Source: an uncultured Clostridia bacterium (lineage in GTDB: Bacteria; Bacillota; Clostridia; Lachnospirales; UBA5962). Taken from it: 64,000 bases of DNA. The stretch covers positions 62,001 through 126,000 of the forward strand of contig CAMLLW010000001.1 of NCBI GenBank assembly GCA_946481295.1, given 5' to 3'. A program made the translations under genes and the position numbers. Position 1 is the first letter of the stretch. Every line of letters begins with the position of its first letter. Positions 37,618-47,054 of this stretch are shown here, piece by piece. Under the pieces are notes generated by a model. It saw only the letters and a list, made by a program, of their open reading frames with translations. It did not search any database and was not told the origin of the DNA.

Positions 37618-39135
37618 TTAAAATGCAGGCATTATTCCTTTATCTTTTAATGAATTTAAATATTTTCTTGATGTTTCTGATGTAAGAGCATTTTTTAAAA
37701 CTTGTGTAAATTCTGCATTTTTATCATTATTTTTAACTACTAATATATTAGCATATGGTGAATTAGAATCTTCTAAAACTATTGCATCTTTAGTAGGATT
37801 TAAACCACCTTCAAGTGCATAATTAGAATTTATTATATCTAAATCTACATCTTTTATTAAATATGATAGTTGTTCTCCATTAATTTCTTTAAATTTTAAA
37901 TTTTGCGGATTTTTTATAATATCATTTAAATTTGGTACATTTGAGTTATTTAGTTTTATAATATTTTGTTTTTCTAATAACTTTAATGCTCTTGCCTCAT
38001 TTGATGGATCATTTGGAATAGCAACTATAGAGTTATCTTTTAATTCATTTAATGAGTTAATTTTATTAGAATAAATTCCTAAAGGTTCAATGTGGATACT
38101 TGCAACACTTACTAAATTTAAATGTTTTTGAGCATTTTCTTGGTCTAAATAAGGTTTATGTTGAAAAAAGTTAGCATCTATATCACCATCAGCAAGGGCT
38201 TGATTTATTAAAGTATAATCACTAAATTCTTTTATTTTTAATATATAACCACTTTTTTCAATTTCTGGTCTGATCGCTTCTAATATACCAACATGTGGTT
38301 CTAATGTTGCACCAACAGTTATTACTTTGTCTGTTTTTACAGAATATTCTGTATTATTAGTGTTATATATAAATGCTATTATTATTAATAATACAATACA
38401 AAATATAGCAATTAAATTTCTTATTAAACTTTTATTTTTTTTAATATTAGAATTATTTCTAGAGTTTTTGTTAGATAATTTATAAAATATGTTACCTATA
38501 GTTTGTATAATTTGTACTATTATTATTAAAGATATAATACTGTATATAAGAATTAATGAATTATTTCTTTGTAATCCATAAGCAATTGCTAAATTACCAA
38601 TTCCGCCACCACCTACTACTCCTGCCATTGCAGAATAACCTAAAATATTTATTATACTTAATGTTATTCCTAATATTAAAGATGGGATAGCTTCTTTTAA
38701 TAAAACTTTAAATATGATTTGATATGTAGATGCACCAAATGATTTAGCTGCTTCTATAATTCCATTATCTACTTCATTTAAAGAAGATTCTATTATTCTT
38801 GCTACAAATGGACTAGATGCTATTATGAGTGGAAATATTGTTGCTTTTGTACCTATTGCACTACCTACAACAATTCTTGTTAATGGTATAAGAGCAGCTA
38901 ATAATATTACAAATGGTAAACTTCTCAAAATATTTATAATAAAGTCTAATACTTTATATACTTTTTTATTAGGATTTAAACCATCTTCTTTTGTTATAAC
39001 TAGTATAATTGCAGGAATAAAACCAAGTATAATTGATCCTATAGTAGAATAAAATATCATTACTAATGTTTCATAAATAGCAGTGGGGAGTTTATATAAT
39101 TCTGAAATGTATTGTTCCAATTTAGAGTACCTCAC
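37618..39135 (-). CDS. metI-metQ: fused methionine ABC transporter permease and binding protein (MetI-MetQ)
   Basis: This 505-aa protein joins two normally separate subunits. Residues 1-220 are a MetI-type permease with about five membrane segments and the EAA loop (about 128-147, EAAKSFGASTYQIIFKVLLKE). Residues 240-257 form a further membrane segment. Residues 271-505 are an NlpA/MetQ-type binding domain (VITVGATLEPHVGILEAIRPE, then IDANFFQHKPYL). There is no lipobox cysteine, so the binding domain is tethered by the membrane segment. The domains are in frame with no stop, so this is not a sequencing join. It overlaps the end of metN by 14 nt and is under SAM-riboswitch control. Confidence 0.92.
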   Translation of the reverse strand: MRYSKLEQYISELYKLPTAIYETLVMIFYSTIGSIILGFIPAIILVITKEDGLNPNKKVYKVLDFIINILRSLPFVILLAALIPLTRIVVGSAIGTKATIFPLIIASSPFVARIIESSLNEVDNGIIEAAKSFGASTYQIIFKVLLKEAIPSLILGITLSIINILGYSAMAGVVGGGGIGNLAIAYGLQRNNSLILIYSIISLIIIVQIIQTIGNIFYKLSNKNSRNNSNIKKNKSLIRNLIAIFCIVLLIIIAFIYNTNNTEYSVKTDKVITVGATLEPHVGILEAIRPEIEKSGYILKIKEFSDYTLINQALADGDIDANFFQHKPYLDQENAQKHLNLVSVASIHIEPLGIYSNKINSLNELKDNSIVAIPNDPSNEARALKLLEKQNIIKLNNSNVPNLNDIIKNPQNLKFKEINGEQLSYLIKDVDLDIINSNYALEGGLNPTKDAIVLEDSNSPYANILVVKNNDKNAEFTQVLKNALTSETSRKYLNSLKDKGIMPAF

Positions 39136-40078
39136 AATGTATATTATTTTTGTTTAAAAATTTCATGACATTTTCCATATCATTTTCATCTATATTTATA
39201 ACTAAAGAGCCTAAAACATTACTTCTAAATTTTTCTAATTTACCCCATACTATTGATATGTCAATATTTAAAGTTCGTGACATTTGTGTGATTATAGATT
39301 TTTCACTATTTTCATCTGAAAAAAATAATTTTATATTAATGCCTGACAATGGCAAAGTTTCTTCTTCTCCTAAAAGGAGTTTTATACTATTTGGAGATTC
39401 TAAAAATAATTTATCAGTATTTCCTATAGTTTGAACTTTACCTTTATCTAAAAGTAACATTCTATTACATATTGATTTTACAACTTCCATTTGATGTGTT
39501 ACCATAACTATTGTAATTCCCATATCATAATTAATTTTTAATAATAATTCTAATATAGATTTTGTTGTTTTTGGATCTAAAGCTGAAGTTGCCTCATCAC
39601 AAAGTAAAATTTTAGGATTTAATGCAAGAGCTCTAGCAATGCCTATACGTTGTTTTTGACCACCACTTAAATTTTTAGGATATTCATTTATTTTGTCTTT
39701 TAACTCTATAATTTCTAAAAGCTCTAAAACTCTATTATTTATAAATGTTTTATCATAACCCCATATTTTTAATGGAAATGCTATATTTTCAAAAACATTA
39801 CTTCTTTCCATTAAATTAAAATATTGAAAGACCATAGATACATCTTTTCTTAATATTCTAATATCTTTAGAAGATAAATCTTTTAAATTTTTTCCTAAAA
39901 TATTTATTTCTCCATCATCAAATTCTTCTAATCCATTTAAACATCTTAATAAAGTAGATTTTCCTGCTCCACTATGGCCTACAATTCCAAATATATCTTT
40001 ATTATTAATTTCAAATGAAATATTATCTAATACTTTTGTTTTACCGTAATATTTGTTAACATTTTTTAAATATATCAT
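39122..40078 (-). CDS. metN: methionine ABC transporter ATP-binding protein
   Basis: This 318-aa ATPase drives methionine import. Walker A GHSGAGKST, signature LSGGQKQR and Walker B LLCDEAT are intact. The C-terminal NIL domain (about 245-318), which senses methionine in E. coli MetN, is present. The start is the ATG at 40078 (MIYLKNVNKYYG) behind AAGGAGA. A longer in-frame reading to 40225 runs through the riboswitch and is not coding. Confidence 0.95.
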   Translation of the reverse strand: MIYLKNVNKYYGKTKVLDNISFEINNKDIFGIVGHSGAGKSTLLRCLNGLEEFDDGEINILGKNLKDLSSKDIRILRKDVSMVFQYFNLMERSNVFENIAFPLKIWGYDKTFINNRVLELLEIIELKDKINEYPKNLSGGQKQRIGIARALALNPKILLCDEATSALDPKTTKSILELLLKINYDMGITIVMVTHQMEVVKSICNRMLLLDKGKVQTIGNTDKLFLESPNSIKLLLGEEETLPLSGINIKLFFSDENSEKSIITQMSRTLNIDISIVWGKLEKFRSNVLGSLVINIDENDMENVMKFLNKNNIHCEVL

Positions 40079-40092
40079 TGTAAGTCTCCTTG

Positions 40093-40235
40093 TATAAAAA
40101 AAACACTTAAGGCATACCGTCAAGTGTTTAAAAGCGATATCCTTATCTTTCAATAAAAATATTGACGGAATTAGCACCTGAATATATCTGGTTGCTGGGC
40201 TTCTTAGGGCCGGTCCCTCCACCACTCTAGATAAG
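40093..40235 (-). promoter_or_regulatory. SAM-I (S-box) riboswitch with terminator, upstream of metN
   Basis: On the minus strand the aptamer runs from about 40235 to 40142. It contains AGTGGTGGAGGGA (40226-40214), the CCCAGCAACC segment and GGTGCTAATTCC, closed by P1 arms CTTATCT/AGATAAG. A terminator stem (AAACACTT/AAGTGTTT, 40129-40122 with 40108-40101) and T run follow. SAM binding should stop transcription of the methionine importer. Confidence 0.96.
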
Positions 40236-40257
40236 TTGTATTAGGTTTTTATAATGT

Positions 40258-40286
40258 ATTATAATAATACATAGATTAAATGTCAA
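40258..40286 (-). promoter_or_regulatory. promoter of the metN operon
   Basis: On the minus strand TTGACA (40286-40281) and TATAAT (40263-40258) are exactly 17 bp apart, just upstream of the riboswitch. Confidence 0.75.
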
Positions 40287-40378
40287 TAATCTTTAAATTT
40301 AGATATTATTATAAATTCTATTGTTTTATTTCTTTAGTTAATTATAATTATATTAAGTAATTGGGGGAGGAATTTTAT

Positions 40379-40963
40379 ATGAATAATAAAAATAATTATC
40401 GAATTGCAATAATGGGCTTATTAAGTGCACTTGTTTTTGTAAGTTCAATGATTGGTTTTTCAGTACCTTTAAGTTTTGGAGGTGACTTTACAAAAATTCA
40501 TATAGGTAACATATTCTGTTTATTATCTGGGTTAATTTTAGGACCTATTTATGGAGGTTTAGCTGCAGGTATAGGCTCTGCTTTTTATGATCTTACAGAT
40601 CCTATATTTATAAGTTCTATGCCATTTACATTTTGTTTTAAATTTATAATGGCTTACATATGTGGTAAAATAGCTTATTCATTTAATAAAAATGCTTTAA
40701 GTATAAAAACTAATATTTTAGCGGGTATGTCAGGTATAATAGTCTATATAATTTTAAATTTAAGTCGTACTTTTATTGTAGATATATATTTTAAAGAATT
40801 AGTATTAAATGCAGCTTTATTAAATATATTTATAAGTTTTATATCATCTGCAATAAATGGTGTTATAGCTGTTTGTATGGTAATACCACTAAACATATCA
40901 ATCCGTAAAATTTTAGAAACTAACAATATTTTCGAAAAAATAAGATATAATGGAGAAAAATAA
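40379..40963 (+). CDS. ECF transporter substrate-binding S component, substrate unknown
   Basis: This 194-aa protein has about six membrane segments and the general look of ECF S components (PF07155-like): the N-terminal stretch NYRIAIMGLLSALVFV with small residues that dock on EcfT, then GLILGPIYGGLAAGIGSAFYD. It would use the EcfA1-A2-T module encoded 3 kb upstream. No riboswitch for a vitamin precedes it, so I cannot name the substrate. The ATG at 40379 follows GGGGGAGG; the TTG at 40361 is upstream of that site. The stop overlaps the truA start (TAATG). Confidence 0.8.
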   Translation: MNNKNNYRIAIMGLLSALVFVSSMIGFSVPLSFGGDFTKIHIGNIFCLLSGLILGPIYGGLAAGIGSAFYDLTDPIFISSMPFTFCFKFIMAYICGKIAYSFNKNALSIKTNILAGMSGIIVYIILNLSRTFIVDIYFKELVLNAALLNIFISFISSAINGVIAVCMVIPLNISIRKILETNNIFEKIRYNGEK

Positions 40964-41694
40964 TGAATATTTTATTAACAATTTCTTATGATGGTACTAA
41001 TTATCATGGATGGCAAAGACAAAAAGATTTTATAACAGTGCAAGGTAAATTAGAGGAAGGATTAACTAATTTATTTAAAAAATATATTACAGTTAGAGGA
41101 GCTAGTAGAACAGATTCTGGAGTACATGCATTAGGGCAAAGAGCTAATTTTTATATTGATACAACTATTCCAGTAAAAAATATGCCTTATGCGATAAATA
41201 ATTTTTTACCAAATGATATAGTAGTTACAGATGCAAAATTAGTAGAAGAAAATTTTCATCCTCAATTTGATACAAAAAATAAAACATATAGATATCAAAT
41301 ATATAACAATAAATTTCCAAATCCAATGAATATTAATTATTCTTGGTTTTTAAAAAATGATATAAATATAGATTTAATAAGAGAAGGATCAAAATATATT
41401 TTAGGGGAACATGATTTTTCATGTTTTTGTGCTAGTGGAAGTTATTCTACAACTAATATAAGAACTGTTAATTTTATAGATATAAAAGAAGAAGATAATT
41501 ATATAAATTTTTATATTAATGGGAATGGATTTTTATATAATATGGTAAGAATTATAGTTGGAACATTGTATTATGTTGGAATAAATAAGATTGAACCTAA
41601 AAAAATAAAAGAAATAATTTTATCTAAAGATAGAAGACAAGCAGGAAAGACAGCACCTGCTTGTGGTTTAACACTTATGGAAGTAAATTATTAA
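40963..41694 (+). CDS. truA: tRNA pseudouridine(38-40) synthase
   Basis: This 243-aa enzyme modifies the anticodon stem of many tRNAs. The catalytic aspartate is D51 in ASRTDSGVHALGQ. Translationally coupled to the S component through an overlapping stop/start. In many Firmicutes it follows ecfT and precedes rplM-rpsI; neither neighbour is adjacent here. Confidence 0.95.
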   Translation: MNILLTISYDGTNYHGWQRQKDFITVQGKLEEGLTNLFKKYITVRGASRTDSGVHALGQRANFYIDTTIPVKNMPYAINNFLPNDIVVTDAKLVEENFHPQFDTKNKTYRYQIYNNKFPNPMNINYSWFLKNDINIDLIREGSKYILGEHDFSCFCASGSYSTTNIRTVNFIDIKEEDNYINFYINGNGFLYNMVRIIVGTLYYVGINKIEPKKIKEIILSKDRRQAGKTAPACGLTLMEVNY

Positions 41695-41703
41695 TATAAT
41701 TAA

Positions 41704-42297
41704 TTATATATTTTTATTTTCATCATATGATTTCTTATATGATAAAACTTTAGGTATGTAATTTTTTGTTTCAGTAAAAGGTGGTATACCATTATATTTT
41801 GATACATTTGTAGGACCAGCATTATATGCAGCTAATGCCAAAACTTCATCATTATTAAATTTATTTAGGAGTTTACTTAGATAATTTGTACCTGCATTAA
41901 TATTTTCATCTATATTGTACGAATCTATAACTCCAAGAGAAGATGCAGTTTTAGGCATTAATTGCATTAATCCTTTTGCTCCAGCTTTAGATGTTGCATT
42001 AGGATTAAAATTACTTTCTGCCTTAATAACTGCTTTTATAAGTTTTTCATCTACATTATATTTTGAAGAAGCTGTTTTTATAGCAGAACTTATAGCTGAA
42101 TCTATATTTTCTTTAGGAATATTTAAATCTGTGTAATATTTTAAAATATTTTTAAATGATGTATTTACATTATCTTTGTTATTATCTATTTTTAAATCTT
42201 TATTATAAATTTTTGTAGTTTCATTTATTTTAATTTTAAATTTACTTTTTATATCAGTTAAAATTTCATTATATAAATTAAGAGAAACTTTTGTCAT
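41704..42297 (-). CDS. lytic transglycosylase (SLT domain)
   Basis: This 197-aa protein carries a Slt/goose-lysozyme-like domain at about 80-190: catalytic E94 in [16 protein letters not shown] (109-115) and LAAYNAGP. Such enzymes cleave peptidoglycan. I see no signal peptide or membrane segment at the N-terminus, so export would need another route. The first 75 residues are polar and not recognised. Convergent with truA and divergent from mutS2. Confidence 0.85.
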   Translation of the reverse strand: MTKVSLNLYNEILTDIKSKFKIKINETTKIYNKDLKIDNNKDNVNTSFKNILKYYTDLNIPKENIDSAISSAIKTASSKYNVDEKLIKAVIKAESNFNPNATSKAGAKGLMQLMPKTASSLGVIDSYNIDENINAGTNYLSKLLNKFNNDEVLALAAYNAGPTNVSKYNGIPPFTETKNYIPKVLSYKKSYDENKNI

Positions 42298-42370
42298 ATA
42301 AAATCACCCATTTAAAAAATAATATATTAAATAATATATCGTAAAAAAGTTAAAATATTTTATAAGTGTA

Positions 42371-42379
42371 TGATATAAT
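42371..42379 (+). promoter_or_regulatory. extended -10 promoter element upstream of mutS2
   Basis: TGATATAAT at 42371-42379 is a full extended -10, 31 nt before the start codon; the -35 is unclear. Confidence 0.5.
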
Positions 42380-42409
42380 AAAAATATAAAAAATTTTAGG
42401 TGGTATTTT

Positions 42410-44782
42410 ATGCATTCGAAAGTTTTAAAAGTTTTAGAATTTAATAAGATTATTGATTTACTTAAATCTTGTGCAATAACATCTTTAGGTAAAGAAAAAG
42501 TGCTTGGTATTGAACCAATTTATAATATAAATGAAATACAAAGACTTCAAGATGAGACAACAGAAGCTACAGAAATGATTATTAAAAAAGGTAATATACC
42601 TTTAGGTGGCATGAAGGATATACGTAATTCATTAAAAAGAGTTTCTATAGGTGGATCTTTAAATATAGAAGAATTAGTTTATATTGCTGATTTTATTTAT
42701 GTATGTAAAAAAGTATTAAATTATTCTAAACATGAAAATAAAAATGACAATTTCCCTGTATTAGATCCTATTTTTGAAATTGTAGAGCCTTCTATAAAAT
42801 TAGAAAAAGAAATTAGAAGATGTATATTAGATACGTTTAATATAGTAGATGATGCAACGAGAGAATTATATGATATAAGAAAAAATATTAAAAGTGCAAA
42901 TGATAGGATAAAAGAACAATTAAATACAATAATACATTCTTCAACATACAAAACTATGTTACAAGATTTTGTTATAACTATAAGAAATGATAGATTTTGT
43001 GTTCCAATAAAACAAGAATATAAAACTTCTTTCCCTGGAATGATACATGATCAATCTTCAACTGGTGCAACAGTTTTTATGGAACCTATGAGTATTATAG
43101 AATTAAATAATAAAATAAAAACTTTAATATCTAGAGAAAAGGTTGAAATAGATAAAATATTAAGAAACTTATCAGAAAAAGTTTTAGAAGAAAAAGATAC
43201 TTTACAATTTAATTTAGATTTACTTACTAATTTAGATGTTATTTTTGCCAGAGCTTCTTTATCTTTAAAAATGAATGGAACAAGACCTATATTTAATACA
43301 AAAGGCTATATAAATATAAAAAAAGGTAGGCATCCTTTATTAGATAAAGATAAAGTTGTACCTACTAATATATACTTAGGAAAAGAGTTTAATATGTTAT
43401 TAGTTACAGGACCAAATACAGGCGGTAAAACAGTTTCATTAAAAACAATAGGATTATTTACTTTAATGGGACAATCTGGACTTCATATACCTGCATTTGA
43501 TAATTCCGAATTAGCAGTTTTTGATAATATTTTTGCTGATATTGGAGATGAACAAAGTATAGAGCAAAGTTTAAGTACATTTTCTTCTCATATGAGTAAT
43601 ATAGTAGAAATTTTAAAAAATGTTACTGATAATTCTTTAGTTCTTTTAGATGAGCTAGGATCTGGTACAGATCCTACGGAAGGTGCAGGTTTAGCTATAG
43701 CAATTTTAAATTATTTACACCAAAGACAAATAAGAACAGCTGTTACAACACACTATAGTGAACTTAAGGTATATGCAATTTCTACTGATGGAATAGAAAA
43801 TGCATCTTGTGAATTTGATATAGAAACATTAAGACCAACATATAAATTATTAATAGGAGTACCTGGAAAAAGTAATGCATTTGCAATATCTAAAAGGCTT
43901 GGTTTACAAGAAGATATAATAAATGATGCTAAAAGTGTTATTAGTAAAGAAGATGCTAAATTTGAAGATATTATTACAGATTTAGAGATAACTAAAAAAT
44001 CAGTAGAATTAGAAAGAGAACGTGCCCAACAGTACAGACAAGAAGCAGAAAAATTAAAAGCAGAGTTTGAATTAGAAAAAGAAAAATTAGAATTACAAAA
44101 AAAATCAATAATTTCTAAAGCACAAGAAGAAAGTAGAAATATTTTATTACAAGCTAAAATAGAAGCTGATACACTTATAAAAAAAGTAAATAAATTTTCT
44201 AAAAATTTAGATACTTCAGTAATAAATGATTTAAGACAAGATATTAATCAAAAGATAGAAGATAAGTCAAATATTTTGCAAAAAAATAATATTTCGAATA
44301 AGAAGGTTCTAAAAACCGTTAATAAAGGTGATGAAGTATTTATACATTCATTTAATCAAAAGGGAATTGTACTAGATCCTCCCGATTCTAATGATGAAGT
44401 ATTTGTGCAAGCAGGTATTATGAAGTTTAAAGTATCTATAAAAGATTTATCTTTAAGTAACGAAAGTCAAAAGAAGGTTAGTGTAAATACTATATCAAAA
44501 AGATTTACTTCAAGTGTAAAATCCGAAAAAAGTAAATATATTTCTCCTGAAATAGATTTGAGAGGTTATATGGTTTTAGATGCTATCGAAAAGATTGATA
44601 AGTATTTAGATGATGCTTATTTAGCTGGTTTAAATCAAGTTACCATAATACATGGAAAAGGTACAGGAGCATTAAGAGTAGGTATACATGACCATTTAAG
44701 AAAACATCCTCATGTTCAAAAATATAGATTAGGAGCATTTGGAGAAGGTGATGCAGGAGTTACAATTGTAGAATTCAAATAA
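42410..44782 (+). CDS. mutS2: MutS2 family protein (ribosome-collision/recombination endonuclease)
   Basis: This 790-aa protein has the MutS core ATPase (Walker A GPNTGGKT near 334-341, Walker B LVLLDELGSGTDP), a long charged coiled coil at about 510-640 and a C-terminal Smr nuclease domain (last about 75 residues: EIDLRGY, HGKGTGALR). It lacks the mismatch-binding domain of MutS. In B. subtilis MutS2 acts on collided ribosomes; earlier work proposed a role in suppressing recombination. It is 15 bp upstream of the two-component genes. Confidence 0.95.
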   Translation: MHSKVLKVLEFNKIIDLLKSCAITSLGKEKVLGIEPIYNINEIQRLQDETTEATEMIIKKGNIPLGGMKDIRNSLKRVSIGGSLNIEELVYIADFIYVCKKVLNYSKHENKNDNFPVLDPIFEIVEPSIKLEKEIRRCILDTFNIVDDATRELYDIRKNIKSANDRIKEQLNTIIHSSTYKTMLQDFVITIRNDRFCVPIKQEYKTSFPGMIHDQSSTGATVFMEPMSIIELNNKIKTLISREKVEIDKILRNLSEKVLEEKDTLQFNLDLLTNLDVIFARASLSLKMNGTRPIFNTKGYINIKKGRHPLLDKDKVVPTNIYLGKEFNMLLVTGPNTGGKTVSLKTIGLFTLMGQSGLHIPAFDNSELAVFDNIFADIGDEQSIEQSLSTFSSHMSNIVEILKNVTDNSLVLLDELGSGTDPTEGAGLAIAILNYLHQRQIRTAVTTHYSELKVYAISTDGIENASCEFDIETLRPTYKLLIGVPGKSNAFAISKRLGLQEDIINDAKSVISKEDAKFEDIITDLEITKKSVELERERAQQYRQEAEKLKAEFELEKEKLELQKKSIISKAQEESRNILLQAKIEADTLIKKVNKFSKNLDTSVINDLRQDINQKIEDKSNILQKNNISNKKVLKTVNKGDEVFIHSFNQKGIVLDPPDSNDEVFVQAGIMKFKVSIKDLSLSNESQKKVSVNTISKRFTSSVKSEKSKYISPEIDLRGYMVLDAIEKIDKYLDDAYLAGLNQVTIIHGKGTGALRVGIHDHLRKHPHVQKYRLGAFGEGDAGVTIVEFK

Positions 44783-44797
44783 TAGGAGGCAACTATT

Positions 44798-45484
44798 ATG
44801 GAAAATTTAAAAGTATTAGTTGTAGATGATGATATGCATATTGCAGAGCTTATAAGTTTATATCTTCAGAAAGAAGGTTATAAAACTAAAGAAGTTTATT
44901 CTGGAGATAAAGTTTTAGATAGTTTTAAAAGTTATTTACCAGATATTATTTTATTAGATATAATGTTACCTAAAAAAGATGGTTATGAGGTCTGCAAAGA
45001 GATAAGAAAGATTTCTAACGTTCCTATAATAATGTTAACTGCAAAAGGCGAAGTTTTTGATAAAGTATTAGGATTAGAATTAGGAGCAGATGATTATATA
45101 GTAAAACCTTTTGAACCAAAAGAATTAGTAGCAAGAGTAAAAGCAGTAGTTAGACGTTATAAAGAAAACACTGATGATACACAAAGTACAATAATAAATT
45201 ATCCTAATTTAGAGATAAATCAATCTACTTATTTAGTAAAATACTATAATAAAAATTTAGAGTTACCTCCAAAGGAATTTGAATTATTATATTTTTTAGC
45301 TTCAAAACCTAATAGAGTTTTTACTAGAGAGCAATTATTAGATAGGATTTGGGGATATGAATTTATAGGAGATACAAGAACAGTAGATGTACACATAAAA
45401 AGGATAAGAGAAAAGATACCAAACGAAGATAAATGGAGTATAAAAACTGTATGGGGAGTAGGTTATAAATTCGAGGTGCTATAA
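44798..45484 (+). CDS. OmpR-family response regulator
   Basis: This 228-aa DNA-binding regulator has a receiver domain (about 3-117; acidic pair D10/D11, phosphorylated D54 in LLDIMLPKKDGYE, conserved Lys in IVKPF) and a winged-helix domain (about 130-226). It is contiguous with the histidine kinase gene that follows, so they form a two-component pair. The signal is unknown. Adjacent htrA could be a target (inference). Confidence 0.93.
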   Translation: MENLKVLVVDDDMHIAELISLYLQKEGYKTKEVYSGDKVLDSFKSYLPDIILLDIMLPKKDGYEVCKEIRKISNVPIIMLTAKGEVFDKVLGLELGADDYIVKPFEPKELVARVKAVVRRYKENTDDTQSTIINYPNLEINQSTYLVKYYNKNLELPPKEFELLYFLASKPNRVFTREQLLDRIWGYEFIGDTRTVDVHIKRIREKIPNEDKWSIKTVWGVGYKFEVL

Positions 45485-46939
45485 TTGTTTAAAAGCATAT
45501 TTAAAAAGCAATTTTTTTTATTTACTAGTGTAATAGTTATTAGCTTTATATTATTAGGAGCAGTTCTTATAAATATTTTTAGTAATTATTTTAGAAGTCA
45601 AAAAGAGAATATTTTAATTGAACAAGGTATGAAAATTTCTAAATTATATGAGGAAGCAATATATTTAAGTTCTCCTGGAAGTGGATACAGAACATTATAT
45701 GAAATTAATATAAATAATAAAGTTCAAAATTTATATGAATATTTAAATAGTAGTTATTTTATTACAGATAGTGATTTTAGAGTAATTGTAACTTCACCAA
45801 ATTTAAAATACTTATATAATCATAAATTAGATATTAGTAGTATAGATTCTATAGATAATCTATACTCTAATAATTATATATCTATGGATGGATTCTTAGA
45901 TAATAGTTTAGAAGAAAGAATGTTGATTATAGGATATCCTATAACAGTTAATGGAAATTTATCAGGTGTTATATTTATGTTATCTCCATTAATAGAATTA
46001 GAAAATAGTATTTCTGAAGTAGTTAATAAGATTATTTTATATATGTTAATATCAATATTTATAACATTTATATTAATATATATATTATCTAAAAGAATAA
46101 CAGAGCCTCTTCGTCAAATGAATATAGTTGCTCAAAATATTTCTATGAATAATGATTTTGAAAAAAGAATAGAAGTAATTTCTAATGATGAAATAGGCCA
46201 ACTTGCTCAAAGTTTTAATCAAATGGCAGAAAATTTAGATAGACAAGAAAAAATACGACAAGAATTTATTGCAAATATTTCTCATGATATAAGATCTCCT
46301 TTAACTTCTATGAAGGGGTTTTTACAGGCTATTTTAGATGGGACTATTCCTAAAGAAAAGCAAGAAAATTATTTAAAAATAGTTTTAGAGGAATGTTCTA
46401 GATTAACAAAACTTGCTAATGATATGCTAGATATAAATAGAATAGATTTTTTAAAAAATATAGATTTAAATTTACAAATTTTTAATTTAAATGATTTAAT
46501 TCAAAGCACTGTTAATAAATTTGAAAATACTATTTCTAAGAAAAATATAAAACTAATTGTAAATTTTGCAAGTAGTAAAAGCCTTGTAAATGCAGATTAT
46601 GAAAAAATACAAAGAGTAATTTATAATTTATTAGATAATGCTTTGAAATTTACTCAAGATTATGGAAAAATAACAATAAATACAAAAGAATCGTTTCCAA
46701 AAATTTATGTAAGCATTGCTGATAATGGTAAAGGATTAAGTAAAAAAGATGCAGAAAGAATATTTGATAGATTTTATAAAGCTGATATATCTAGAGGAGA
46801 ATATAAACAGGGAAGCGGATTAGGACTTGCAATAGTAAAAGAATTCATAAAAGCACATAATGAAAATATAATTGTTAAAACAGAAGAAAATAAAGGTTGC
46901 AAATTTATATTTGCATTAAAATTAGAAAAAAGTGATTGA
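45485..46939 (+). CDS. sensor histidine kinase
   Basis: This 484-aa membrane kinase has two membrane segments (about 10-32 and 183-201) around an extracellular sensor region, then HAMP (about 202-254), HisKA with phosphorylated H267 in ISHDIRSP, and HATPase_c (NLLDNALKFT, DNGKGLS, GSGLGLAIVK). It starts at TTG 45485 directly after the regulator stop, behind GAGGTG, so translation is coupled. Confidence 0.92.
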   Translation: MFKSIFKKQFFLFTSVIVISFILLGAVLINIFSNYFRSQKENILIEQGMKISKLYEEAIYLSSPGSGYRTLYEININNKVQNLYEYLNSSYFITDSDFRVIVTSPNLKYLYNHKLDISSIDSIDNLYSNNYISMDGFLDNSLEERMLIIGYPITVNGNLSGVIFMLSPLIELENSISEVVNKIILYMLISIFITFILIYILSKRITEPLRQMNIVAQNISMNNDFEKRIEVISNDEIGQLAQSFNQMAENLDRQEKIRQEFIANISHDIRSPLTSMKGFLQAILDGTIPKEKQENYLKIVLEECSRLTKLANDMLDINRIDFLKNIDLNLQIFNLNDLIQSTVNKFENTISKKNIKLIVNFASSKSLVNADYEKIQRVIYNLLDNALKFTQDYGKITINTKESFPKIYVSIADNGKGLSKKDAERIFDRFYKADISRGEYKQGSGLGLAIVKEFIKAHNENIIVKTEENKGCKFIFALKLEKSD

Positions 46940-47054
46940 CTAAATTAAAATTTGAGTTAAAATAATTCATAAGAAAGACATAATTTATTAATAAATATAT
47001 TTTATAATAACTCTATAAAGTGAAAATCATGTATAGTTTTAGGAGGTATTATTT

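Noticed and set aside
40079-40225. N-terminal extension of metN reading through to 40225
   Set aside because: It runs through the SAM-I riboswitch and terminator. The real start is the ATG at 40078 with an adjacent ribosome-binding site and the canonical MetN N-terminus.
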